Shown: positions 15,809 to 24,064 of the stretch, in pieces
Layout of the letters: each line of letters opens with the position of its first letter
Position numbering within the stretch: position 1 is the first letter of the stretch
Source: Burkholderiales bacterium C2
GTDB taxonomy: Bacteria > Pseudomonadota > Gammaproteobacteria > Burkholderiales > Burkholderiaceae_C
Length of the DNA: 64,000 nucleotides
Direction of reading: 5' to 3'
NCBI GenBank assembly: GCA_005503085.1
Contig: SCOI01000020.1
Location: forward strand, 1-64,000
Notes under the pieces: generated by a model
What the model was told of the DNA's origin: nothing
Database searches by the model: none
The model's input: the letters and a program-made list of their open reading frames with translations, nothing else
Made by a program: the position numbers and the translations under genes

Positions 15809-17430
15809 TCCGGGTAGGCGCGCGCCAGCACCGCCTGCACGTCCAGCCTGCGCGTGTCCAGCGCACCATAAACCCGGCCATGCCGCGCATCGAAGCGGCT
15901 GGCGATGAAGGCCTCGGCGATCGCGGCCGGCGCATCGCGGCGCAGCAGGCAGGCCTGGGCCGTGATCACCAGGCGCTGGGCCAGCTGGCGGCCCAGGGCT
16001 TCGGCCGGCTCGGTGTGCAGCAGCTCGCGCAGGGCCTGGAGCTCGGTGCGCAAGAGCGGCTCATCGCCGGCCATCTGCTGCAGCTCATCGAGCAGTTCGA
16101 ACGCCGACTGTGGCTCGCGCGCGATCGCGCGCAGCAGGTCCAGGCACATCACATTGCCCGAGCCCTCCCAGATCGAGTTGACCGGCGCCTCGCGGTACAA
16201 CCTTGCCATCGGGCCCTCGTCCACATAGCCGTTGCCACCGAAGACCTCGATGGCCTCGCCGCAGAGCTCGACCGTGCGCTTGCAGACCCAGAATTTGGCG
16301 GCCGGCGTCATCAGCCGCTGCCAGCCGCGCTCCTGCTGCTCGAAGGCCTGGGCCAGGCGCAGCATCAGCGCACAGGCGGCCTCGCTCTCCAGCGCCAGAT
16401 CGACCAGCACGCTCTGCATCAGCGGCTGCTCGGCCAGCGCGCGGCCGAAAGCGCGGCGCCGGCGTGTGTAGTGCAGGGCCTGGACCAGGGCCTGGCGCTG
16501 GATCGCGGCGCTGCCGATCACGCAGCTGAGCCGCGTCGTCGTGGCCATCTCGATGATGGTCGGGATGCCGCGGCCGGGCTCGCCCAGCAGCAGGCCGTGG
16601 GCGTCCTGGAACTCGACCTCGGCGCTGCTATTGCTGCGGTTGCCGAGCTTGTGCTTCAGGCGCTGGATATGCACCGCATTGCGCGTCCCGTCCGGCCGCC
16701 AGCGCGGCACGAAGAAGCAGGACGGCCCGCCTTCGGTCTGGGCCACGACCAGATGGGCATCGCTCATCGGCGCCGAGTAGAACCATTTGTGGCCGCGCAA
16801 GGCATATTCGGCGCCGCGCCCGCCGGCGCCGACCGGTGTGGCCCGGGTGGTGTTGGCGCGCACATCGGAACCGCCCTGTTTCTCCGTCATGCCCATGCCT
16901 ATCCACAAGCTGCTCTTCTGGTCCAGTGGCAGGTCGCGCGGATCATGGGCGCGCGATAGCAGGCCTGGGCCCAGCCGGGCATAGAGCGCCGGCTCCCTGG
17001 CCAGCACCGGAATCGCCGCCTGCGTCATCGTCGCCGGGCACAGCGTGCCGGCCTCGATCTGGCCGTGCAGATAGAAGCCGGCCGCAAAAGCCGCCCAGCG
17101 GCCGGCGCGCTCGCTGTCATAGGGCAGGGACACCAGACCCTGGCCGCGGTACAGGGCCAGCAGCGCATGCCAGCTCGGGTGGAAGTCCACCTGGTCGATG
17201 CGCCGGCCGCGCCGGTCGTGGGTCCGCAGCATCGGCCCCTGCTGATTGGCCTGCTCGGCCAGGGCCAAGGTGTCGGCGCTGCCCAGGATGTCGGCATAGC
17301 CCTGCAACTGGGGCAGGGCCCAGGCGGCGCCATGTCGCGCCAGCCCCTCGCGCAGCGCGGCGTCGCTGCTCAGCGGGTTGTAGTCGCTGAGTTCGTCAAC
17401 CTGGTTGCTGATCTCGTGCGTGCTCCACAT
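15805..17430 (-). CDS. acyl-CoA dehydrogenase, AidB-like
   Basis: A 541-residue flavoprotein of the acyl-CoA dehydrogenase superfamily. Characteristic blocks are LWIGMGMTEKQGGSDVRANTT, GHKWFYSAPMSDAHLV, AFGRALAEQPLMQSVLVDLAL and AIEVFGGNGYVDEGPMARLYREAPVNSIWEGSGNVM. Overall length and the N-terminal DYNPLSSD element resemble the AidB branch rather than short-chain beta-oxidation enzymes. It is a probable FAD enzyme; substrate unknown. The start at 17430 overlaps the upstream GNAT gene by 35 bp, so the two are transcribed and translated together. Confidence 0.9.
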   Translation of the reverse strand: MWSTHEISNQVDELSDYNPLSSDAALREGLARHGAAWALPQLQGYADILGSADTLALAEQANQQGPMLRTHDRRGRRIDQVDFHPSWHALLALYRGQGLVSLPYDSERAGRWAAFAAGFYLHGQIEAGTLCPATMTQAAIPVLAREPALYARLGPGLLSRAHDPRDLPLDQKSSLWIGMGMTEKQGGSDVRANTTRATPVGAGGRGAEYALRGHKWFYSAPMSDAHLVVAQTEGGPSCFFVPRWRPDGTRNAVHIQRLKHKLGNRSNSSAEVEFQDAHGLLLGEPGRGIPTIIEMATTTRLSCVIGSAAIQRQALVQALHYTRRRRAFGRALAEQPLMQSVLVDLALESEAACALMLRLAQAFEQQERGWQRLMTPAAKFWVCKRTVELCGEAIEVFGGNGYVDEGPMARLYREAPVNSIWEGSGNVMCLDLLRAIAREPQSAFELLDELQQMAGDEPLLRTELQALRELLHTEPAEALGRQLAQRLVITAQACLLRRDAPAAIAEAFIASRFDARHGRVYGALDTRRLDVQAVLARAYPD

Positions 17431-17971
17431 CGCGGCTCTCCTGCTGCTGATCGTCCAGCAGCTTGTAGTAGAGCGCGGTGGCGGCCAGCTGACCATCGGG
17501 GCTGGCCGCATAGCGCGGGATCTCGCCGGCCTTGAGCCAGCCCAGATGGCGGTAGACGGTCTCGGCATGGGAGCCGGCCTCGGTGTCCAGCACCAGCAGG
17601 CTGCAGCCGTCCAGCCGGGCGGCCCGCTCCAGCGCCTGCATCAGCACCGTGGCCAGGCCACGGCCGCGCGCGCTGCTGTGCACCATCAGCTTTTGCACCT
17701 CGGCGCGGTGGCGGCCATTGGGCTTCTCGCACAGCGCGAGCTGGGCCGTGCCCAGCACTTGCCCGCCCTGGGACAAGAGCCACAGCCTGTGGCTCGGGCC
17801 CAGCCTGGCCAGCACCGCCTGCCAGTAGGCGCCGGCCTCGGTCTCGTCCAGCGTGGCCAGAAAGCCCAGCGAGGCGCCCCGCTCGACGGCGTCCAGCAGC
17901 AGCGCCGTCAGCGCAGGCAGGGCGCTCGTGTCGCCACGCGCCACGGTTTGCAGATGCAGTCCTTCGGTCAT
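17396..17971 (-). CDS. GNAT family N-acetyltransferase
   Basis: A 191-residue acetyltransferase. The acetyl-CoA-binding motif A is VQKLMVHSSARGRGLATVLMQALE, followed by LLVLDTEAGSHAETVYRHLGW and the final GEIPRYAASPDG plus YYKLL. The segment ERGASLGFLATLDETEAGAYW is shared with the second GNAT protein at 21235-21879, so the two are paralogues. The substrate is unknown. It is divergent from a TetR regulator, with an operator-like dyad between them, and co-transcribed with the acyl-CoA dehydrogenase. Confidence 0.9.
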   Translation of the reverse strand: MTEGLHLQTVARGDTSALPALTALLLDAVERGASLGFLATLDETEAGAYWQAVLARLGPSHRLWLLSQGGQVLGTAQLALCEKPNGRHRAEVQKLMVHSSARGRGLATVLMQALERAARLDGCSLLVLDTEAGSHAETVYRHLGWLKAGEIPRYAASPDGQLAATALYYKLLDDQQQESRDVEHARDQQPG

Positions 17972-18024
17972 TGCTTGCCTTGTGCTGGTGTAGTCTTGCG
18001 GTTTGAATAGCCAATGACAAAATA

Positions 18025-18039
18025 CTAACCAATGGTTAG
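18025..18039. promoter_or_regulatory. TetR-type operator candidate
   Basis: CTAACC-AAT-GGTTAG is a perfect 6+3+6 dyad in an AT-rich pocket between the divergent GNAT and TetR genes. It covers the ATG of the proposed TetR start at 18032. This fits autoregulation and joint control of the GNAT/acyl-CoA dehydrogenase unit. Confidence 0.6.
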
Positions 18040-18787
18040 CAAAATTGCAAACCCGCATCTGAACCCGCCGCCGCGCGCCAGCGGTGCCAAGGGCATGCAC
18101 CGCGCCTCGGGGGTGGTGTCGCCGGCACCCGACGCGCTGCAGAAACCGTTGGCCAAGCCGCAGCCGCGCCAGCGTGCCAAGACGCCCAAGCCCGAGGGGC
18201 CGCTGAAGAAGGCGACGGCCTCGGCCCTGCGCCGGGCCGCGCACAAGGAGGCGCTGGAGCAGGGCATCGTCGACGCGGCGCGGGCGCTGTTTGTCGCGCA
18301 GGGCCAGGAGGCCGTGACCCTGCGCGAGGTCGCGGCCGCGGTCGGCTATTCCCATGCCACGCTCTACAGTTTCTTCGCCGACAAGGCGGCGCTGCTGGCG
18401 CGGCTGGGGTCCGAGGGCCGCGAAGGCCTGCGGGCGGCGCTGGAGGGCCAGCTCAGCGGCCCCGGCGATGCGCGCGCCGCGCTGCGCCGCGTGGCCGCCG
18501 CCTATCTGCGCTGGGCCGTGGCCCATCCGCACCACTACCGGCTGCTGACCCTGGACCCGCTGCCGGCCGAAGCCGACGGCGCGCCCGACGCCTATGCGCT
18601 GCTGCGCGATCTGCTGGCCCGGCTGCCGGGCGGCGATGCGGACCTGCGTACCCAGACGGTCTGGGCCGCGCTGCACGGCGCGGCCCTGCTGGAGATCGCG
18701 CTGGTGCCCGGCTCGGGCAAGACCTGGCCCTGGCGCGATCTGCAAGCCCGCATCACGGCCGTCGCCGAGCTGGTGGCGGCCGCCTGA
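18032..18787 (+). CDS. TetR family transcriptional regulator
   Basis: A 251-residue regulator. The helix-turn-helix lies at about residues 75-120 (GIVDAARALFVAQGQEAVTLREVAAAVGYSHATLYSFFADKAALL), followed by the helical ligand domain. The first 70 residues are a basic, proline-rich extension unusual for the family. Translation may really begin further in, for instance at the ATG at 18095 (MHRASG). It is divergent from the GNAT/acyl-CoA dehydrogenase pair and probably represses it. The operator-like dyad overlaps the first ATG. Confidence 0.88.
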   Translation: MVSKIANPHLNPPPRASGAKGMHRASGVVSPAPDALQKPLAKPQPRQRAKTPKPEGPLKKATASALRRAAHKEALEQGIVDAARALFVAQGQEAVTLREVAAAVGYSHATLYSFFADKAALLARLGSEGREGLRAALEGQLSGPGDARAALRRVAAAYLRWAVAHPHHYRLLTLDPLPAEADGAPDAYALLRDLLARLPGGDADLRTQTVWAALHGAALLEIALVPGSGKTWPWRDLQARITAVAELVAAA

Positions 18788-18794
18788 GCCAGCT

Positions 18795-21110
18795 TTACCA
18801 GCGCGGCCGTGCCCGGTCGGGCCGGCTGTAGTCGCAGACGCCTTCTGGGAAGGTGCTCCTCAGCGCCGCCGCCGCCGCCGCATCCGGCACCCAGGGCCAG
18901 TAAGTGCCGTCGCGCAGCGCCCGTTCGACGGACTTCAGCGCGCATTGGTAGATGCCGCCCTCCAGCGGCGCGCCGGCCATGGTGCGCGAGGTGCCGTAGA
19001 GCGGGAAGCGCTGGGTGCAGGGGCCGGCAGGCTTGTTGTCGAGAATGCCGTTCCAGGCATCGTCGCCGGCATAGATCAGCCGGCCCTGCAGATCGAAGCA
19101 GCTGTCCACCGCACGCGCCGGCCGGTTCTGGGCCAGGCTCTTTCTTGGATTGGCGCGGATATTGGCCATCCACTCATCCATCACCGCGACCGCATCCAGC
19201 GTCTGGCTGGCCTTGGGCTGACCGGGCATCGTGTCGGTGAACCAGATCACCAGATGGCGGCTGTGACCCATCTCCTCGCGCATGCGCTGGCGCACCGCGA
19301 AGGACTGGTGGGCGTTGTGCATGTCCAGCTCGCGCTCCAGGTACTGGCGGTGGTCGATGGTCGGGATCTCCAGCCGGCCGCCGAACACCATGCCCGAGCT
19401 GTAGGCCGCGCGCTGAGCCCGGCTGTCGCCGCGGGTGCGCGGCGCCGGCTGGTCGGGGGCCGGGGCGAGGTTCATATTGCGCCGGCTCCAGGGGTCGAAA
19501 TTGGCCGGATCGAAAGCGCCCAGAAAGGGGAAGCCCTCCTGCACCATCTCGCTGGGATGCTTCCAGCCGCCGATCTTGCGGTTCAGATCGAGGAACTCGG
19601 CCGGCGTGATCTGGCCTTCTTTCAGCGCGCGCAAGCCGTACTGCACGCCGACATTGTCCCAGGTGGGCCGCGCCGCGCCGCTGGCATCGACACCGTAGAT
19701 CGTGCGCAGATCGTCGTAATGGGTCCAGCGTATCGCCGCGATATCGCTTTGCGGCTCGTAGAACTGCTGGTTCGGCACCTGGCCGTAATGCGGGTTCATC
19801 GTCAGCGGCGACAGCCCGCGCCAGGACTTCACGCATTCGGTCGAGCCCAGCGTGGTGCTGTAGCCCAGGCCCGCCTTGAGGCCGGCCAGCGGGTCGGCCA
19901 CCGACTCCTCGGCGTTGAAGCCGACCAGCCATGTGCGGTTTTTCGTGACCCGCCACCTTGGGTTGGCGCGGTCGGTCGCGTCCATATAGTGCTCCAGCAG
20001 TTCGCAGTCACCGACATGGATGGTCTGGGTCACCATGTCCGGATAGCTCTGCACCGGCAGCGCCGCGTCGAGGATGCCGGGCTGGTTCTGCTGCAGGATG
20101 TATTGCTGGATCGCGCCGCCCGAGCCGCCCAGCCCATAGGTGTAGAGCGGCCGGCCGTAGCGCTCGATGAAGCGCTCCTTGGTCATCAGCGCGGTCTCGG
20201 CGGCGAGCTGCAGGTTGTAGTGGGTGCCGGTGTTGTTGCCGCTGGAGTGCACGATGGCCGTGCCGCTGCGCAGGATGTCGGCATTCATCGCACCGCCATG
20301 CAGCGTGCCCTGGCTGTGGCCGATCGCGACGCCGCCCTGGAACCAGTACTGCAGCCGGCCGTTCCACAGGCCCAGGTCCGGCGCCGCCGGGTCCTCGCCG
20401 CGCGGCGCCAGCATCGCGAAGCTGTAGAGAAAGCGGTTGATCGTGCCGCGCTCCTGGCGCACGACGAAGTCCACGACGCGGCCGTCGGCCAGCGTGGCGC
20501 TGGCGATGTCGGCCGGGCGGCTGCCGTCGGCCGGCAGCAGCTTCCATTGATTGCCTGTGCTGCGGTACCAATAGGTGACGAAGGTCGCGATGCTGCAGTC
20601 GCGGCTATAGCCCAGCAGATTGCCCAGGCCGTCCTTGACCGGGTTGCCCGGCGGCACGGCCGCGTCCACCAGGGCCGGCTTGCCGACCGCGCCCTGCTGG
20701 CTGGTGCAGACAAAGGGCTGCTGCTGCGGGCCTGAGAACAGCGGGCCGGTGATCGGGTGGTTGTTCAGGCTCAGGCTGTCCAGCACCGCGCCGCTGCGGT
20801 GGCGCAAGAGCAGGCGGTTGCGGCCCTCGACCAGGCCGCTGATGACCGCTTCGAGCCGGTCGCCGCGCTGCTGCCAGACCGGCTGGATGCGGCTGTCATT
20901 GAGCCACAGCACGAGCTTGTCGCGCAGGCCCGGCGCGGCGTGCAGCGCGATGCGGGCGTCGCCGCCGCTGACCCATTCGGCCGGGCCTGACAGCAGCTCC
21001 AGCGCGGTGCGCGCCCCGCGATCACCGTGATGATCACCATGGGCGAGGCTGCACAGGGGCAGCATGACAAAAGGGATCGCAGCGGCGACCCTGAGGGTTC
21101 CGAGTTTCAT
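18795..21110 (-). CDS. secreted DUF6351-like protein
   Basis: A 771-residue exported protein (signal peptide at residues 1-24, ending SLAHGDHH). I recognise the overall pattern as a large uncharacterised family, most likely DUF6351. Features include a beta-rich N-terminal part and LVDAAVPPGNPVKDGLGNLLGYSRDC. A serine-hydrolase-like element YGLGGSGGAIQQYILQQNQPG is followed by LDAALPVQSYPD. The GGSGG element suggests an alpha/beta-hydrolase relationship (tannase or esterase like), which is inference. An AAGGAGA ribosome-binding site precedes the ATG at 21110. The stop lies 7 bp from the end of the convergent TetR gene. Confidence 0.75.
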   Translation of the reverse strand: MKLGTLRVAAAIPFVMLPLCSLAHGDHHGDRGARTALELLSGPAEWVSGGDARIALHAAPGLRDKLVLWLNDSRIQPVWQQRGDRLEAVISGLVEGRNRLLLRHRSGAVLDSLSLNNHPITGPLFSGPQQQPFVCTSQQGAVGKPALVDAAVPPGNPVKDGLGNLLGYSRDCSIATFVTYWYRSTGNQWKLLPADGSRPADIASATLADGRVVDFVVRQERGTINRFLYSFAMLAPRGEDPAAPDLGLWNGRLQYWFQGGVAIGHSQGTLHGGAMNADILRSGTAIVHSSGNNTGTHYNLQLAAETALMTKERFIERYGRPLYTYGLGGSGGAIQQYILQQNQPGILDAALPVQSYPDMVTQTIHVGDCELLEHYMDATDRANPRWRVTKNRTWLVGFNAEESVADPLAGLKAGLGYSTTLGSTECVKSWRGLSPLTMNPHYGQVPNQQFYEPQSDIAAIRWTHYDDLRTIYGVDASGAARPTWDNVGVQYGLRALKEGQITPAEFLDLNRKIGGWKHPSEMVQEGFPFLGAFDPANFDPWSRRNMNLAPAPDQPAPRTRGDSRAQRAAYSSGMVFGGRLEIPTIDHRQYLERELDMHNAHQSFAVRQRMREEMGHSRHLVIWFTDTMPGQPKASQTLDAVAVMDEWMANIRANPRKSLAQNRPARAVDSCFDLQGRLIYAGDDAWNGILDNKPAGPCTQRFPLYGTSRTMAGAPLEGGIYQCALKSVERALRDGTYWPWVPDAAAAAALRSTFPEGVCDYSRPDRARPRW

Positions 21111-21234
21111 GGCTGGCGTCTCCTTGGGCCCGTGACGGGCCTTGTTGGTTTTGCGTCGGCCATGAAGCCGGTAGGCGGCTACGAGGCCGCCCCGACGATA
21201 GACCCGTCGCGGCGGTCCTGTCGTCCCCCTAGGT

Positions 21235-21879
21235 TCAGCGCGGCATCTGCAGGCGCTTGTAGTAGCGCGCGGTGCTGTGCAGCCGGCCTTCGGCGCAGCT
21301 GTCGTAGTCGGGGATCTCGCCGACCCGCTGCCAGCCGAGGTGGACATAGACGGCCTCGGCCTGGCTGGCGGCCGGGGTGTCGAGCACCAAAAGCGTGCGG
21401 CCTTGCTGCAAGGCGGCACATTCGACACTGGTCATCAGCTGGCTGGCGATGCCGCGGCCGCGCGACTGGCTGTGCACCATCAGGCCCTGCACCTCGCCGC
21501 GGTGGTGGGCATTGGCCTGCGGGCACAGCGACAGCTGGGCGGCGCCCTGCAGCTGGGCGGGCCGGTCGGCCTGGCCCTCGCAGGCGATCCACAGGCTGTG
21601 GTGCTGGCCCAGCTTGGCGAACACGCCGTGCCAGTAGTCCAGCGCCGCATAGCGCGACATCGGCGCCAGAAAGCCCAGCGAGGCGCCGTGATGCACGCTG
21701 TCGGTCAGCAGATCGCACAGCGCCGGCAGCCATTGCAGATCACGCGATGTCAGGCGCCGCACCGCCGGCAGGCTGGGTTCGTAGCGGGTCTGGCGCTGCG
21801 TGCTGAGCTCATACAGCTCGGCCTGGAAACCCAGGTCGCGGGCGACGGGTGAGACGGACTTGGCTTGGCGGAGGAACAT
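21235..21879 (-). CDS. GNAT family N-acetyltransferase (second copy)
   Basis: A 214-residue acetyltransferase. Motif A reads VQGLMVHSQSRGRGIASQLMTSVE, then TLLVLDTPAASQAEAVYVHLGWQRVGEIPDYDS and a terminal YYKRL. It shares the HHGASLGFLAPM block and general layout with the GNAT protein at 17396-17971 and is a diverged paralogue. Substrate unknown. It lies between the DUF6351-like gene and the GAF-domain gene on the same strand, with 124-bp and 119-bp gaps that hold no recognised element. Confidence 0.88.
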   Translation of the reverse strand: MFLRQAKSVSPVARDLGFQAELYELSTQRQTRYEPSLPAVRRLTSRDLQWLPALCDLLTDSVHHGASLGFLAPMSRYAALDYWHGVFAKLGQHHSLWIACEGQADRPAQLQGAAQLSLCPQANAHHRGEVQGLMVHSQSRGRGIASQLMTSVECAALQQGRTLLVLDTPAASQAEAVYVHLGWQRVGEIPDYDSCAEGRLHSTARYYKRLQMPR

Positions 21880-21998
21880 GGCGGATGGTGGACTGCTGAT
21901 CGGGCCGGGAACCCACCGCTTCTTCTGGAGGCGGCGGGGCCTGGTATTCCCTTATGCAAGCGGCGTGCCAGCCGGCAGCGACCGGGCATGCTCCGGCC

Positions 21999-23369
21999 CT
22001 AGTCGGCGGCCACGATTTCCAGCGGTCCGCTGGCGCTCAGCCGGTACTGGCCGCGTCCGCTGCGCTCGATGCGCAGGCCGAAGTCGCGCTCGGCGAGCCG
22101 GCGCTCCAGCAGCAGCAGTCGCACGCCGAGGTTGTCCTGCACCTCGGGCAGACGCAGATCGTCGCCGGCCAGGCGCAGTTCGCGGGTGCTGAAGCCGGCG
22201 CGGCCGCTGGCGATCTGGTCGCGCACCAGCTTGGCGATGATGGCGCCCGCCACGCCCTTGATCAGGTACTGGTCGTTGACGAAGACGCTGTGGTCGCGCG
22301 GGTAGTGGCGGATGCGCAGCGCCGCACCACTGGCCGGCGTGCGCTCGGTGGGCGGCGCCGGCGCGTCGATCAGCTCGGCCTTGTGCAGCGCGGCCAGGCC
22401 CTGCGCCAGCTGCGCGCCGATGGCGGTCAGCGCGTCCTCGTCGTCGTAGCTGAAGAACTGGTCGTTCTCGCTCTCCACCAGCAAGGCGCCGACACTGCGG
22501 CCGCGCGCGCGCAAGGGCACGGCGAGCTGGCTGCGCGGTGCGGCCAGGCCCGGAAGCGGGATGGTGTCGGCCATGGCGGCCTGCAGGCCGAGCTGCTCGG
22601 CCTTGGCGCGCCAGCTCATGCCGTAGCTGTACATCTGGCTCATATGGCCGATGCGGATGGGCACGTTCTCGCGCAGCGCGACCCCCGCCAGGCCGGCCTC
22701 GGCCAGCGGCAGTTCGGCGCCGCTGCCGGCCTGCTCGTAGCCGATGCTGGCCAGCGTGAACAGGCCCTGGCCGTGTTCGTCGAGCAGCCAGAGGATGGCG
22801 TGGCTGATGCAAAGGTCCTGCTGCAGACCCTGGGTGAAGGCGTTCAGCAGGCTGCGCAGATCGGCAGCCTCCGCGAGCTGCTCGCTCAGGCGGCGCACGC
22901 CGGCCGCGAGATCGCAGCGCGGCGCCATCCCGGGCAGCGGTCGCACCGGATCAAGCTTGCGCAGCGACTCGACGCGGTAGAGGTCGGCGCCGCGCAGATG
23001 GAAGACCTTCTCCATGCCGGTCTGCGCGGCGATGCCGGCAAGCTTGGCGCGCAGGCGCTCGTACACCGGGCCCTCGGTATCGGTGCGCAGATAGCGCAGC
23101 TGCAGCAGCACCGAGACACCGGAGATCGGATCTTCGACGCTCAGCGCGACACGGCCGGTGGCCAGGATGTTGGCGCGGGCACGGTTGAGGAACTGGTAGG
23201 TCAGCGCGACATGCTCGTCGTCGATGTACTCGGCATGCGACAGATAGTTGACATGCGGCATGCCGTCGGCGCCCACCGAGCACATCGCCGGCGGGATCAC
23301 GCCTTCGAGCAGGCGGCGCACATCGCGCAGCTTGAGGGCTCGGCGCTCGGTCTGTGGGCTTGTGCTCAT
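21999..23369 (-). CDS. pyridoxamine-oxidase-fold / GAF / winged-helix protein
   Basis: A 456-residue multidomain protein. Residues ~10-150 look like a PNPOx-type flavin-binding split barrel (VIPPAMCSVGADGMPHVNYLSHAEYIDDEHVALTY). Residues ~180-330 are a GAF domain (LLNAFTQGLQQDLCISHAILWLLDEHG, then SQLAVPLRARGRSVGALLVES). The C-terminal ~95 residues (DHSVFVNDQYLIKGVAGAIIAKLVRD) resemble a winged helix found in sensory regulators. Together this suggests a flavin- or redox-sensing regulator, which is inference. Its start overlaps the stop of the small PNPOx-like gene (ATGA). Confidence 0.78.
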   Translation of the reverse strand: MSTSPQTERRALKLRDVRRLLEGVIPPAMCSVGADGMPHVNYLSHAEYIDDEHVALTYQFLNRARANILATGRVALSVEDPISGVSVLLQLRYLRTDTEGPVYERLRAKLAGIAAQTGMEKVFHLRGADLYRVESLRKLDPVRPLPGMAPRCDLAAGVRRLSEQLAEAADLRSLLNAFTQGLQQDLCISHAILWLLDEHGQGLFTLASIGYEQAGSGAELPLAEAGLAGVALRENVPIRIGHMSQMYSYGMSWRAKAEQLGLQAAMADTIPLPGLAAPRSQLAVPLRARGRSVGALLVESENDQFFSYDDEDALTAIGAQLAQGLAALHKAELIDAPAPPTERTPASGAALRIRHYPRDHSVFVNDQYLIKGVAGAIIAKLVRDQIASGRAGFSTRELRLAGDDLRLPEVQDNLGVRLLLLERRLAERDFGLRIERSGRGQYRLSASGPLEIVAAD

Positions 23370-23848
23370 GGCAGCAGGTCGATGACCTGGCCCGCACCGG
23401 GGCCGGGGGTCTGGTCCCAGGCGCCCATCGGCGTGAAGCGAACGCAGCTGAGCTTGTCCAGCGACAGATCACCGAGCGTGGCGTGGATCAGGCGGCGGTC
23501 GGCGCCGAAGGCCTCGATCTGCTGCAGCCAGGTTTCGAAGTAGGCGGCGAACACCGGGCCGTGCTCATCGCGCGGCGGCAGCACCTCGGCATCGGCGCCT
23601 TTGACATGCAGCACGCGGTAATTGCTCGGCAGGCCGGCGGATACAGCGACGCGGCGGCTGGCGCTGATGGCGGCCAGCAGTTCCGCAGCTTGCTGGCTGA
23701 GCGCCAGCAGCTCGATGCGGCCATCGGCCAGGACCCGGGCGGCGTGGGCGAACGCCAGCTCGGGCTGACCTTGCGGCGTGACGCTGCCGACGCGCAGCGT
23801 CGGCCCCAGACTGAAGTGGTCGATCCAGTGGGCGGGAAGGCGGTGCAT
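23366..23848 (-). CDS. pyridoxamine 5'-phosphate oxidase-fold protein
   Basis: A 160-residue single-domain protein with the split-barrel pattern of PNPOx-like flavoproteins: LGPTLRVGSVTPQGQPELAFAHAARVLADGRIELLAL, then RRVAVSAGLPSNYRVLHVKG and a terminal DLSLDKLSCVRFTPMGAWDQTPGPGAG. The real substrate or ligand (FMN, F420 or heme) cannot be told. Its 4-bp overlap with the following GAF-containing gene, whose own N-terminus is of the same fold, points to a two-subunit sensor. Confidence 0.75.
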   Translation of the reverse strand: MHRLPAHWIDHFSLGPTLRVGSVTPQGQPELAFAHAARVLADGRIELLALSQQAAELLAAISASRRVAVSAGLPSNYRVLHVKGADAEVLPPRDEHGPVFAAYFETWLQQIEAFGADRRLIHATLGDLSLDKLSCVRFTPMGAWDQTPGPGAGQVIDLLP

Positions 23849-23898
23849 GGCGGCTTGGCGGTGAGGCAGCGGATCTTAGATCAAGGGCCGTTGGCAGC

Positions 23899-23964
23899 TT
23901 AGCAAACACTTAACAAGCGCTTAAGCGATAACTAGCAGCGCCGGGCGCGCGCTGCGCCCACAGT
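23899..23964 (+). promoter_or_regulatory. 11-bp-phased TTAA box and promoter, site 1
   Basis: TTAG (23899), TTAA (23910) and TTAA (23921) are spaced exactly 11 bp, with a degenerate CTAG at 23932 continuing the period. A -10-like CACAGT starts at 23959, 27 bases after the last element. A 7-bp inverted repeat (GCAGCGC 23935-23941, GCGCTGC 23949-23955) lies between. This matches the architecture at five other sites in the window and precedes the secreted protein gene at 24065. Confidence 0.65.
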
Positions 23965-24064
23965 AGAGCCCGTGCCGGCAACTCGCCGGCCTCACCCCCG
24001 GAATCGCCATCGACCGGAGCCGCCCACGCTCCGCCGGGGCGAAGCCTTGCCTGCTGGAGATCGA

